From positions 1 to 64,000 of the forward strand of contig NZ_BDAU01000038.1 of NCBI RefSeq assembly GCF_001612615.1: a stretch of DNA of 64,000 bases, in the 5' to 3' direction. Made by a program: the position numbers and the translations under genes. Source of the DNA: Nocardia amikacinitolerans NBRC 108937. GTDB lineage: Bacteria > Actinomycetota > Actinomycetes > Mycobacteriales > Mycobacteriaceae. Positions 1-11,247 of this stretch are shown piece after piece; within the stretch, counting starts at the first letter, position 1, and every line of letters begins with the position of its first letter. The notes below the pieces were generated by a model. The model did not search any database and had not been told where the DNA came from. It saw only the letters and a list, made by a program, of their open reading frames with translations.

Positions 1-47
1 CCCCGGTACGTCGTATCGCCCGAGGCTAGCCCAACCGTGGCCGATGC

Positions 48-2933
<2,886 letters not shown>

Positions 2934-3159
2934 CGGCGAATAACCTTTCCTTCTCGACCCGCGCGACGCGCTGGTGCGCGTTTGTGCGCGGTTTGGGGCA
3001 AGCGGCGGCGACGCTGACATCGCTACCAGTCACGTTTATACCTTGACGCTGGTTGTGGTCGAGTGCTTGCGACCCGAACCACTGAGCGTACGTGATCGTT
3101 GCCGATCAGTATGCCCTGTTGTTCGGCACGCTGGCGCGCGCGTGTTCGCGTCCCTATAT

Positions 3160-3226
3160 GTCTCGCTTCCGAGCGGTCGAGAGTCGTGCCTGCGTCGCAT
3201 GCGCTTCGACCGCTCGGAAGCGAGAC
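3160..3226. repeat. Perfect 21-bp inverted repeat with 25-nt spacer
   Basis: Positions 3160-3180 are the exact reverse complement of 3206-3226, with core TCTCGCTTCCGAGCGGTCGA. The 25-nt spacer and the lack of a T-run argue against a simple terminator. No gene, transposase or tRNA adjoins it. It could be a small palindromic repeat element, a protein-binding or extrusion site, or a structured RNA. Confidence 0.7.
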
Positions 3227-3867
3227 GGCCGCGATCGGGCTCGTAAGGCTCGCCCCGGGGGTGGTTGGTGGGGGTGGAATGTTGGGGTTGTTGCCGATAT
3301 ATACGGAGTGCGGGGGCGGGTTGGATGTGTTTGGGCGTGCGCCAATCGCTGTGGACGGCAAGGGGCTTCGCCGCTGGGGAGCTTTCGAGCTGGATGATTC
3401 GGGATCAGGTCCGCTCGCCGCCGGAGTTGTGTTCGCGACAGAGTGCGCGAAGGTCTGTTCGCGGGCGTCAGGCTCTCGCCGATGCCGTGCGCGTGGACGG
3501 CCGCTCGGTTGATGATCGGGGTGCGTGATCGTGGCTCGAATTCGGGCGGACTCCGTGGCTGACCAGGGTCAGCTGATTGCGACGCGTGTTGGTACTGCGG
3601 CAGCGTCGTCGCTGGGGTCGGCTGTTTCTCCGGCCGCGGTGGGCTGAGGTACGAGCCCTCGGGGCCATTCAGGTGCCGCACGCTGCGGTTTTGCCGTCTG
3701 GAACGACCCCCGCTCAGCTATGCGCGCCCACTCCGGAAACCGATTGGAAGCTCGTGAACCGGCATCGTTCGAGCAACGCGGCCCGCGGAGCCGTCACCGG
3801 CCGGCAGCAGCGCATTTAGTTCATATTTTTCACGGACCGCCGTTTCCGACCTACCCCGGATATAGCT

Positions 3868-3903
3868 CGTCCCCCACCTCCGGCTCACCGGTGGTGGGGG
3901 ACG
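3868..3903 (-). terminator. Terminator hairpin of cspA
   Basis: A 16-bp stem (CGTCCCCCACC arm at 3868, one mismatch) closes a CTCA loop. It starts about 20 nt past the cspA stop on the minus strand. No strong T-run follows, which is normal in high-GC actinobacteria. Confidence 0.7.
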
Positions 3904-3923
3904 TGCTGTGTATTGAGCGTCGC

Positions 3924-4130
3924 TCAGCTGAGCGCGCGAACTCCGGTGGCCTGGGGGCCCTTGGTGCCCTGGCCAACCTCGAACTCGACCTTCTGGTTCT
4001 CCTCGAGGGTGCGGAAGCCCGACCCCTGGATCTCGGAGTAGTGGACGAAGACGTCAGCGGAGCCGTCCTCGGGCGCGATGAAGCCGAACCCCTTCTCCGC
4101 GTTGAACCACTTCACAGTTCCCTGTGCCAT
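3924..4130 (-). CDS. cspA: Cold-shock protein, CspA family
   Basis: A 68-aa single cold-shock domain (five-stranded OB fold) that binds single-stranded RNA/DNA and acts as an RNA chaperone in the cytoplasm. It begins MAQGTVKWFNAEKGFGFIAP and carries RNP1 (KGFGFI) and RNP2 (DVFVHY), with the usual aromatic surface residues. Length is standard. It stands alone on the minus strand with its own terminator. About 435 bp separate it from the divergent helicase, enough for a structured 5' leader of the kind seen on cold-shock mRNAs, although none was resolved here. The topA-cspA-helicase order matches mycobacteria. Confidence 0.97.
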   Translation of the reverse strand: MAQGTVKWFNAEKGFGFIAPEDGSADVFVHYSEIQGSGFRTLEENQKVEFEVGQGTKGPQATGVRALS

Positions 4131-4566
4131 TCTGTTCCTTCTCTTTTCTTACCGGAACGGCGGACAACTGGGTTCGTCCACCGGGTCCGTTCCGACCGCT
4201 GTACTCTTGGTTCCCCCTGCAGGAAAGCACCAAGCACACCGTTCGCAACATCGATCCTGCTGACGGTTTGGACTTTGGATCCGTCCCTCGAACACAGAAG
4301 CTTGCGACCAGGAACCAGTGAACCATGTCTTCGAGCAATTCAACAGTCGAGTTACCGACAATTTGCAAAAAAGTTGATCTTGCGAATGTGCAGGTGAGGG
4401 ACACAATGCTCGAATCCGTACTTCAGGTTCGTTTGCCCCTGGATAACCGGGACAGCATCTGGCAAACCAGATGTGATCCAGGTCGCTATTTGGTATCGAA
4501 ATGGCTGGTGGAGCTTCCCACTCGCACACGTTTCACACTTTCCTCGCGTGTCGGAGTCGCGGGATC
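4131..4566. other. Divergent promoter region, cspA/helicase
   Basis: Noncoding stretch between divergent genes. It is noticeably less GC-rich than its surroundings around 4200-4480, consistent with promoters and a cspA leader. No gene is seen, and -10/-35 elements could not be assigned with confidence. Confidence 0.4.
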
Positions 4567-6981
4567 GTGAATCCGACCCACCAGGCGGCCCGAACCGAGC
4601 CCGGGAGCGCCGTCAGCTACGGGCGATCGTTGCTGAATCGTGTCCAAAGTGGCGGACTCGACGGCGACCCACGCCTGACCCATGTCGTAGAGCTTCCGGC
4701 GCGGGTCGCGGGCGTCACGGAGTGGCCGGAATGGGCCGCTCGCGACGTCGTCGAAGCCCTGCGCGCCTGCGGAATCGACGCGCCATGGACGCATCAGACC
4801 AAGACCGCGGAACTGGCCGCCGCTGGACGGCACGTCGTGGTGAGCACGGGCACCGCGTCCGGTAAATCGCTCGGCTATCAATTGCCGGTGCTCACGGCGC
4901 TCTTGGCGGACCCGAAGGCCACCGCCCTATACATCTCGCCGACCAAGGCGCTCGGCGCCGACCAGCTGCGCGCGGTCGGCACGCTTACCCACGAGGGTCC
5001 GCTGCGGGATGTGCATCCGGCGACCTACGACGGCGACACTCCCGCCGAGATCCGGCAGTGGGTCAGGGCGAACGCGCGGTGGATCTTCACCAATCCGGAC
5101 ATGCTGCACGTCGGAATGCTGCGCTCACACCAACGCTGGGCCCGGGTCTTCCGCAGGCTGCGCTACGTGGTCGTCGACGAATGCCATGCCTATCGGGGCG
5201 TCTTCGGCTCGCACGTCGCGCTGGTCCTGCGCAGGCTGCGGCGGATCGCGGCCCGCTACGGCGCCGATCCGGTATTCATCTTGTGCTCGGCGACCACCGC
5301 CGAGCCAGCGGCCGCGGCGTCCCGCCTGATCGGCGCGCCCTGCGTCGCCGTGACCGAGGACGGCTCGCCGCAGGGCCCGCGCACCGTCGCGCTGTGGGAG
5401 CCGCCCCTGCTCACGACCCTGACCGGCGAGAACGGTGCGCCGGTTCGCCGCTCGGCGACGTCGGAGGCGGCACGGATCATGGCCGACCTGGTGGTCGAGG
5501 GCGCGCGGACGCTGACCTTCGTCCGGTCCAGGCGAGGCGCCGAACTCACCGCGATGGAAGCCCGGCGGCTGCTCACGGAGGTGGATCCGACCCTCGCCGA
5601 GCGGGTCGCCGCCTACCGCGCCGGATACCTCGCCGAAGATCGCCGCGACCTGGAGACCGCACTCTCCGACGGTTCCCTGCTCGGCGCGGCCAGCACCAAC
5701 GCACTGGAACTCGGCGTGGACATCGCGGGCCTGGACGCGGTGGTGATCTCGGGTTTTCCCGGCACCGTCGCCTCCTTCTGGCAGCAGGCGGGCCGCGCGG
5801 GTCGGCGCACCCATGGTTCGCTCGTCGTGCTCGTGGCCAGGGACGATCCGCTGGACACGTACCTCGTCCACCATCCAGAGGCGCTGCTGGACAAGCCGGT
5901 CGAGGCCACTATCACCGATCCGCGCAATCCCTATGTATTGGGCCCGCAGCTGCTGTGCGCGGCGCTCGAGTTGCCGCTCACCGATGCCGAAGTCGATGAA
6001 CTCGGTGCCGCCGAAGTGCTCGCCGACTTGGCCGCCGAAGGCCTCATCCGGCGCCGCGTCGCAGGTCAAGACGGTGCCGGCCGCTGGTACGTCACCGCGG
6101 ACGCGCACCCGCACGACAACGTCGACGTGCGCGGCGGCATCGGCGCGCCGGTCGCCATCGTGGACGGCGAGACCGGCAGGCTGCTCGGCACCGCCGATGC
6201 CGGACGCGCCCCGGCGACGCTGCACCAAGGCGCCGTCCACCTGCACCAAGGCGAAACCTATGTGGTGGACGAGCTCGACCTGGAGGGCGGCGTGGCGTTC
6301 GTGCACGCGGCCGAACCCGGGTGGACGACCAGCGCGCGGCAGGTCACCAACATCGCGGTCGACGCGTTCACCGAGCAGCACAGACACGGGGCGGTGACCA
6401 GCGCGTTGGCGCAGGTCACCGTGACCAGCCAGGTGATCGGCTATCTGCGCACGCTGCCCACCGGCGAGGTCCTCGACCTGGTCGAACTGGACCTGCCGCC
6501 GCAGACCCTCCCAACCCGAGCCGTGCTCTACACCGTCACACCCGCGCTCCTGACCACCGCCGGCATCGACCCGCGGCAGGTGCCTGGCGCGCTGCACGCC
6601 GCCGAGCACGCCGCCATCGGCCTGCTGCCCCTCGTCGCGACCTGCGACCGATGGGACATCGGCGGAGTCTCGACCGCGGAGCACCCGGACACCGGCCTGC
6701 CCACCGTGTTCGTCTACGACGGCCAGCCCGGCGGGGCGGGCTTCGCCGAGCGCGGGTTCGCCCAGCTGCACCGCTGGCTCTCGGCGACGCTGTCGGCCAT
6801 CGAGTCTTGCGCGTGCGCGGAGGGCTGCCCGTCGTGCGTGCAGTCACCCAAGTGCGGCAACGGCAACCACCCGCTCGACAAGGGGGCCGCCGCCCGCCTG
6901 TTGACCGCCGTCCTCGCCGAGCTGAACGACCGACCCGGAGGTTCCGTTCGCCCAGGTCACGGTGCCGATTTCAGTTCGTGA
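4567..6981 (+). CDS. Superfamily II DEAD/DEAH helicase with DUF1998 domain (Hrq1/SftH type)
   Basis: An 804-aa ATP-dependent DNA translocase/helicase. Walker A is GTASGKS (about residues 95-101), Walker B is DECH at 204-207, motif III is CSATT, and a helicase C domain includes QQAGRAGRR. The C-terminal DUF1998 zone has four clustered cysteines (about 747-764, CACAEGC..C..C). This architecture matches the M. smegmatis SftH/Hrq1 clade, a 3'-5' helicase linked to DNA repair, and it occupies the Rv3649 position beside cspA. An ATG at 4501 is in frame, but its ribosome site is weak. The GTG at 4567 has GGAG 10 nt upstream, and its N-terminus (NPTHQAARTEP..YGRSLLNRV) resembles the family start better. 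Confidence 0.93.
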   Translation: MNPTHQAARTEPGSAVSYGRSLLNRVQSGGLDGDPRLTHVVELPARVAGVTEWPEWAARDVVEALRACGIDAPWTHQTKTAELAAAGRHVVVSTGTASGKSLGYQLPVLTALLADPKATALYISPTKALGADQLRAVGTLTHEGPLRDVHPATYDGDTPAEIRQWVRANARWIFTNPDMLHVGMLRSHQRWARVFRRLRYVVVDECHAYRGVFGSHVALVLRRLRRIAARYGADPVFILCSATTAEPAAAASRLIGAPCVAVTEDGSPQGPRTVALWEPPLLTTLTGENGAPVRRSATSEAARIMADLVVEGARTLTFVRSRRGAELTAMEARRLLTEVDPTLAERVAAYRAGYLAEDRRDLETALSDGSLLGAASTNALELGVDIAGLDAVVISGFPGTVASFWQQAGRAGRRTHGSLVVLVARDDPLDTYLVHHPEALLDKPVEATITDPRNPYVLGPQLLCAALELPLTDAEVDELGAAEVLADLAAEGLIRRRVAGQDGAGRWYVTADAHPHDNVDVRGGIGAPVAIVDGETGRLLGTADAGRAPATLHQGAVHLHQGETYVVDELDLEGGVAFVHAAEPGWTTSARQVTNIAVDAFTEQHRHGAVTSALAQVTVTSQVIGYLRTLPTGEVLDLVELDLPPQTLPTRAVLYTVTPALLTTAGIDPRQVPGALHAAEHAAIGLLPLVATCDRWDIGGVSTAEHPDTGLPTVFVYDGQPGGAGFAERGFAQLHRWLSATLSAIESCACAEGCPSCVQSPKCGNGNHPLDKGAAARLLTAVLAELNDRPGGSVRPGHGADFSS

Positions 6982-7275
6982 CAGCCGCGTCCTCCGAGCG
7001 TGACCGGACCGCCATCCTGGCGGCGGTCACCGGGCGTCGGCTGCCTCCATCAGCCTCTTCCTCCCCACCAGACGCAGTGGTGTCGGCGGGCTGAATAAAA
7101 AGGATTAGATTCATGTTAACTGAGGTATTGCCGTGGGCTTCGGCGCTCGACGTGCGGATTCAGAGCCGGAATATTCCGCACTCGCGCGGGAAATAGATAT
7201 CGCATCGTAATTGTTCGATTAATCCTATCGCCCATTCGAGGCGAACAAACACTGGCGAGTGTTAGTACGTACCGG
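6982..7275. other. AT-richer intergenic patch between convergent genes
   Basis: Lies between the helicase and the end of the Tad operon. About 7090-7260 is strikingly AT-rich for this genome (AATAAAAAGGATTAGATTC, GGAATATTCC, ATTGTTCGATTAATCC). No gene or clear terminator is seen. The base composition suggests a nucleoid-protein (Lsr2-like) binding patch or remnant inserted DNA. Confidence 0.4.
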
Positions 7276-7839
7276 TCACTCTTCTTCTTCGACCGGACCC
7301 GCCCGCGCGATCGCGTGCACTGTCCGCGCACCGAACAGACCCATTGGTACATTTCGCGCCACTGTCACCGTCGCATCCCATCCGTCGACCCGACACTCAC
7401 TAATCCGCGCACCCATCCGCCGCGCCACCTTCTCCCCCGCCGCGCACCCCGCCTCGACCCCTCCGTCCAAAGCCCCGGCCGCCGCGAGCGCCGCCAGATC
7501 CGCCCCCGCCTGCGCCCGATGCCGCGCCACCACCACCGCCCCTACCTGCCCGATCGACAATGCCGCCGCAATCAACCCCACCAACGCCACGCATGCGAAC
7601 ACCGTCGCCCCACCCCACTCCCCTTGCCCACACCCCGGTCGCCCCACTCCCCACTTCCATCGCCCACAGCCCAACCGCTGCGGGTGGCCCTCGCACCCGC
7701 GTTCCGGCCATCCGGCCCGGTGACTCCCTCGCCCACGTCCCGGCCGGGCGGCCCGTGGTTCCCATCGCCTGCGGGCTCGCCATTCCTCCCTGCCGACACT
7801 GCCGCGCCGTTGCATCGGCGATCCGGATCTACGGTTCAC
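7276..7839 (-). CDS. TadE/TadG-like membrane protein (Rv3654c type)
   Basis: A 187-aa protein ending the Tad operon. After a ~75-residue Arg/Gly-rich N-terminus comes GEWGGATVFACVALVGLIAA, a single hydrophobic segment that starts with the Gly-rich prepilin-like pattern of this family. Then follows QAGADLAALAAAGAL, typical of TadE/TadG-like pseudopilins, and a short C-terminal domain with two cysteines. The GTG at 7839 overlaps the stop of the upstream TadE gene (GTGA), indicating translational coupling. The basic N-terminus is unusual; the functional protein could begin further in, near the GEWGG motif. Probable role: minor component of a Flp/Tad-type pilus or secretion apparatus. Confidence 0.75.
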   Translation of the reverse strand: MNRRSGSPMQRRGSVGREEWRARRRWEPRAARPGRGRGSHRAGWPERGCEGHPQRLGCGRWKWGVGRPGCGQGEWGGATVFACVALVGLIAAALSIGQVGAVVVARHRAQAGADLAALAAAGALDGGVEAGCAAGEKVARRMGARISECRVDGWDATVTVARNVPMGLFGARTVHAIARAGPVEEEE

Positions 7840-8168
7840 CGCGTCACCTCCGGTTCCAGGGCCGCCACGGCCTCTGCGTGTAGCTCGAGGGGAAGGAGGG
7901 GTGTTCGCGCGGAGACGACCGCTACGACGTGAGCGCCTTCCGTGCGGAGCGAGATGGTGGCGTTCGGCGGGGCGACCTGCCTGGCGGTGGTGACGGCGTT
8001 GGGTTCGTCGCCGCGCGCCGCCAAGCGTGCTGCTTCACGGGCGGCGTCGACGCAGCGGACCTGCGTCGACGCCGCTAGCAGTGCTCCGAGACAGGCCATC
8101 ACCGCGACCATGAGGGACCCGAGCGCGATCGCCGCCTCCACCGTGACGGCACCGCGATCGTCTGCCAT
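7836..8168 (-). CDS. TadE-like pseudopilin (Rv3655c type)
   Basis: A 110-aa protein in the shortest reading. It begins MADDRGAVTVEAAIALGSLM, the classic TadE N-terminus (short charged stretch, G-x-VTVE-AAIA), where the Glu after VTV corresponds to Glu5 of pilins, followed by one transmembrane helix and a small external domain. A GTG two codons upstream is an alternative start. Notably, the reading frame stays open upstream through the whole 770-bp repeat array to the end of the DUF4244 gene. A much longer protein with an Ala/Val/Arg nonapeptide-repeat N-terminus is therefore possible. Operon position and coupling to the next gene support a pilus-assembly role. Confidence 0.85.
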   Translation of the reverse strand: MADDRGAVTVEAAIALGSLMVAVMACLGALLAASTQVRCVDAAREAARLAARGDEPNAVTTARQVAPPNATISLRTEGAHVVAVVSARTPLLPLELHAEAVAALEPEVTR

Positions 8169-8938
8169 CCGCACCGATCCATGACGTGGCGCGGCGCCCG
8201 CCGGGACAGTGGAGCGACACGCAGCGCCCGCCGACACAGTGGGGCACCGCAGAGGGCGCACTGCCACGGTGAAGGGCAGCGCGGCACTGGCCGCGACGGT
8301 GGAACGCCTCGCGACACCCGCCCTCACGGTGAAGCACTGCACAGCAGCCGCCGCGGTCAAGTGCCGCACTGCACCCACCACCACAGCCGATGGCCACACA
8401 ACACCCGTCACGGCTAAGCACCGGGCAACAGTCACCCCGGCGTAGCGCCGGACGGCACCCACCACCACAACCGAACGCCACGCAACACCCGCCACGGCCA
8501 AGCACCGGGCAACAGTCACCCCGGCGAAGCGCCGGACGGCACCCACCACCACAACCGAACGCCACGCAACACCCGCCACCGTGAAGCACCGCGCAGCAGC
8601 CGCCCCGGACAAGCACCGCGCCGCACCCACCACAGCCGGACACCGCGCAACACCCACCACAGCCGGACACCGCGCAACACCCGCCCCGGCCAAGCGCCGT
8701 GCAACACCCGCCCCGGCCAAGCGGCGTGCAGCAGTCGCCCTGGCGAAGTGTTGCGCTGCACCAAGCACCGTTGAACTCGGCACAACACCCGCCAACACGG
8801 TGAACCGCCACCCAGCAGCCACCAGGGTCGAGCGCCACACTGCACCAACTACAGCCGGACCGAGCACGACACACGCCAACACAGTGAAGCGCCGCGCAGC
8901 AGCCGCCAGCACAGCGCAAAGCCGCGCGGAGCCCGTCG
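8169..8938. repeat. Minisatellite of 27/30-bp units in the Tad operon
   Basis: Degenerate tandem array between the DUF4244 and TadE genes, built on a unit such as CACGCAACACCCGCCACGG. One 84-bp block (about 8416-8499) is repeated almost exactly directly after itself. Unit lengths are multiples of three. On the minus strand in the TadE frame the array reads as 9- or 10-residue repeats like ARCLAVAGV / AWRSVVVVGA / VRRFAGVTV with no stop. It is stop-free in a second minus frame too, giving Cys/Gly-rich repeats. No CRISPR-like spacer pattern is present. Confidence 0.85.
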
Positions 8939-9589
8939 CTACACCGTGGTGTTCAGGGCGCGGTCGATGATCCGTGTCAGCGCGTCGACGATCGAATCGC
9001 CGGTCACTACCCCGTAGAGCACCGCGCCGAAAGCTGCCGCGGCGATCGTGCCGATGGCGTATTCGGCTGTGCTCATGCCGTCTTCGGCGGCGGCTGCTCG
9101 GATCGTGCGGAGTTGGAGTCGCGCGATCGCCTCGCGTGCGCGAGTCCACAGCTGGCGGGGGTGAAACCTCGAAACAGTCGTACTCGCTTCGGCTCTCGGT
9201 GGCACCGCCTCGTGCCGCACGGCGACCGCGGCGTTCGCAGGCGCCGTGCGTCGACTCGTCGGGTCCGCGCGATGTGCCGCTTTCTTGCGCGACTTCACAC
9301 GGATCCTGGCCAAGCGAATGCCCGTTGTTCGAGCGACCCGCCGGATCGAGCTTGCTGGTGGGCTCGCCGTGTCCGTCGTGGAACCGCGCAGTGCGCGGAC
9401 CGCTTCGGCCGTCGAATCCCGTACGGCCGCGTGGGCGCGAGCCCACCGCGCGGCAAGCAGTGGGCCGCCGACTCGTCGCGGCGCGCGATCCGTCGGTTTG
9501 TCGATTCGCACCGATCTCCCCTTTCCCTTCGGCCCGCGCGGTCCCTCCGCGCGGGTAAGACTGCTGCCGATCGGCGAGGCGGTGCTCAT
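8939..9589 (-). CDS. DUF4244 pseudopilin-like protein (Rv3656c type) with long N-terminal extension
   Basis: The C-terminal 45 residues (MSTAEYAIGTIAAAAFGAVL...) are the conserved Flp-pilin-like DUF4244 segment, a GMSTAEYAIG motif followed by one transmembrane helix. The start at 9589 is an ATG directly after the tadC stop codon, giving 216 aa. Family members are usually about 60-75 aa, so the ~165-residue Arg/Ala/Ser-rich N-terminus is extra. An internal ATG at 9076 would give only the core. Probably the major pilin-like subunit of this Tad locus; prepilin peptidase processing would be expected before the MSTAEY motif. The core is secure, the start is not. Confidence 0.7.
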   Translation of the reverse strand: MSTASPIGSSLTRAEGPRGPKGKGRSVRIDKPTDRAPRRVGGPLLAARWARAHAAVRDSTAEAVRALRGSTTDTASPPASSIRRVARTTGIRLARIRVKSRKKAAHRADPTSRRTAPANAAVAVRHEAVPPRAEASTTVSRFHPRQLWTRAREAIARLQLRTIRAAAAEDGMSTAEYAIGTIAAAAFGAVLYGVVTGDSIVDALTRIIDRALNTTV

Positions 9590-10204
9590 TCATAGGAGAC
9601 CGCCATCCAAGACCCGCCCCGCCAGACCGATCACCACGGGCACGATGCCCAGGCAAAGGAACGCGGGCAGGAAGCACAGGCCGAGCGGGCCGCCGATCAG
9701 TACGCCTGCGCGTTCCGCTCGGGCCGCCGCCGCATCCTCGACCGCGCCGCGGTGCTGGTCGGCGAGTTCTCCGACGGCCACCGCCAGCGACGCGCCCGAG
9801 CGCGCCGAACGTCGTGCCATCCGGGCCAGCGAGTCGATCTCGGCGGCGCCCGGCCGTCCCTCCGCTTCCCGCGCCGCTCGCTCCCACGCCGCGTTCGGCT
9901 CCGATCCGAGCGCCAGCAGGTCCGCGGCTGTGCACAGTGCGGCGGCGACCGTCCGCGGCGCTCCGGCGGCCACCGCTCGCGCCGCGCCCGCCATCGGAAG
10001 TCCCGCGCGCAGGCACGCGGCCAGCAGGTCGAATACCGAGGCGACATCGAGCGGATCGCCCACGCCGGGCTTCTTCGGTTTCGCGCTCGTCGCCCGCCCC
10101 ACTGGCTCCAAGACCCGCAGTCGCCGACTGACGCCGACACGCCCCGGCCACAACGCGAAGGCTCCCGCCAATGCCAACGTCGCCATACCGGTCTCGACCG
10201 CCAT
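9590..10204 (-). CDS. tadC: Type II secretion system F-domain protein, TadC-like
   Basis: A 204-aa inner-membrane platform protein of the Tad system (Rv3657c position). The N-terminus MAVETGMATLALAGAFALWP is hydrophobic. The middle holds the T2SF-type region (LLAACLRAGLPMAGAARAVAAG) and the C-terminus has two hydrophobic helices (GGPLGLCFLPAFLCLGIVPV). I chose the ATG at 10204 because GGGAAGGGG precedes it by about 7 nt; an in-frame TTG at 10237 lacks such a site. Its stop is immediately followed by the ATG of the DUF4244 gene. With TadB it should form the membrane platform driven by TadA. Confidence 0.88.
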   Translation of the reverse strand: MAVETGMATLALAGAFALWPGRVGVSRRLRVLEPVGRATSAKPKKPGVGDPLDVASVFDLLAACLRAGLPMAGAARAVAAGAPRTVAAALCTAADLLALGSEPNAAWERAAREAEGRPGAAEIDSLARMARRSARSGASLAVAVGELADQHRGAVEDAAAARAERAGVLIGGPLGLCFLPAFLCLGIVPVVIGLAGRVLDGGLL

Positions 10205-10300
10205 GCCGAACCCCTTCCCGCCGAACCAGATTCGCAACTATCCGCTCACCACTTCGAGGCCGACGAAGCCTCGATCGCGCCGCTGATCCGGCGCGCCTGG

Positions 10301-11089
10301 TCACACCAGCACCTTTCGCGTGATCGCATCGCTCCACAGCAGTCCTGCGCAGGCGAAGCCCACGCCCAGAGGGAGCAGCAGACTTCCCGCAGGGGAGGCG
10401 AAGAGGACCCGTAGCGGGTCGGCTCCCATGAGCTGCCCCAAGGCCAGTCCCAGCAGCGGGAGCGTGGAGAGGACCGTGGCCGTGGCGCGAGCACCCGCGA
10501 GAGCGGCGGTGGCGCGAGCACGAAAACGGATGCGGCCCCGCAGGTCTGCCCGGGCGGCCGTCAACAGTTCGGCCAGCGCCAAGCCGTGGTCTTCGGCGAT
10601 CCGCCACGCGTCGGCGAGGCGAGCGAGTTCGGTTCCGATGACGGCGTCCGGGTCGCGCAGGCCGTCGGCGGCGGACCCGCCCAGCTTGCTGCGGGCGGCG
10701 CTGACCGCGAAAGCGCGGGCCGCCGCTCCGCGCGATTCCCGAGCGGCGACGTCCGCGGCCGCGCTCGGGTGCGCGCCGACTCGCAGCTCGCCGATGACCG
10801 CCTCGAGCGCGTCGAGAAGGTGGGCGCACTCCGCGGCACGGTGCCGGTCGCCGCGAGCCCGGCGCCTACGCAGCCCCACGGTGCCCGCCAGCAGCGCGGT
10901 GGCGAGGAAGGTCCCGGCATCCAACAGCACCGTGGAAACCACGCCCACAACCACGGAGAAGCGAACAACGTTGCTGTAGTCCGGCTTTCGCGCCCCATCT
11001 ATCGAGAACAGTCCGCGCAGCCGCCGTCTCGCACCCGCGCCGGGCAAGAGCAGCACCGCGAGCGCAAGGCACAACATCGCCGCTGTCAT
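10301..11089 (-). CDS. tadB: Type II secretion system F-domain protein, TadB-like
   Basis: A 262-aa membrane platform protein (Rv3658c position). It has an N-terminal hydrophobic pair (MLCLALAVLLLPGAG; VRFSVVVGVVSTVLLDAG), a cytoplasmic T2SF domain with the LADAWRIAEDHGLALAELL stretch, and C-terminal transmembrane helices (TVLSTLPLLGLALGQLMG; LLLPLGVGFACAGLLW). The ATG at 11089 follows GAGGGGCGGG and overlaps the stop of the upstream 53-codon ORF as ATGA. The long open frame upstream to 11410 is a shadow of tadA. Works with TadC and the TadA ATPase in pilus assembly. Confidence 0.88.
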   Translation of the reverse strand: MTAAMLCLALAVLLLPGAGARRRLRGLFSIDGARKPDYSNVVRFSVVVGVVSTVLLDAGTFLATALLAGTVGLRRRRARGDRHRAAECAHLLDALEAVIGELRVGAHPSAAADVAARESRGAAARAFAVSAARSKLGGSAADGLRDPDAVIGTELARLADAWRIAEDHGLALAELLTAARADLRGRIRFRARATAALAGARATATVLSTLPLLGLALGQLMGADPLRVLFASPAGSLLLPLGVGFACAGLLWSDAITRKVLV

Positions 11090-11247
11090 CGCCGAACCCG
11101 CCCCTCGGGCAATCCCGCCGTCGCGAACCCAGTCCGCGCAGCTGCCGCGCCCGATATCGCCGCCATCGCCCGGACCCGCCGGGCCAGAAGGTCCGCCCTC
11201 GCGAGACCGGCCAGCACAACCGCCACACAACTGGTCGCCGCCCTCAT
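11086..11247 (-). CDS. Small translationally coupled ORF between tadA and tadB
   Basis: A 53-codon ORF starting MRAATSCVAVVLAGLARADL. Its ATG overlaps the tadA stop (ATGA at 11244-11247) and its stop overlaps the tadB start (ATGA at 11086-11089), so it bridges the two genes with no spare bases. It has a short hydrophobic stretch near the N-terminus and an Arg-rich end. No known family is recognised. Either a real small Tad-operon protein or a reading frame kept open to couple tadA and tadB translation. The double ATGA junction is the main support. Confidence 0.5.
   Translation of the reverse strand: MRAATSCVAVVLAGLARADLLARRVRAMAAISGAAAARTGFATAGLPEGRVRR

Larger units (their letters stand above)
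2934..3923. other. Long intergenic region between topA and cspA
   Basis: About 990 bp without a convincing gene. In M. tuberculosis a gene (Rv3647c) sits at this place; here the open frames are short, Arg/Pro-rich and lack ribosome sites. The stretch contains the topA upstream region, a perfect inverted repeat at 3160-3226 and, at its right end, the cspA terminator. No homologue of Rv3647c can be read. Confidence 0.5.

Noticed and set aside
3023..3681. Minus-strand ORFs in the topA-cspA gap, possibly a Rv3647c homologue
   Set aside because: Pro/Arg-rich, overlapping in several frames, spanning the inverted repeat, with no ribosome sites or recognisable family.
8181..8936. Possible CRISPR array
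   Set aside because: Units are degenerate and contiguous with no unique spacers of uniform size, and no cas genes are nearby.
8581..8970. Plus-strand Lys/Arg/Ala/Pro-rich (histone-like) ORF
   Set aside because: It lies antisense within the Tad operon repeat array, has no ribosome site, and a stop interrupts the same repeat pattern at 8446.
7836..10829. 997-codon minus-strand open frame
   Set aside because: Only its last 110 codons (TadE) are supported; the upstream part runs out of frame through tadB, tadC and DUF4244 and stays open because of high GC.
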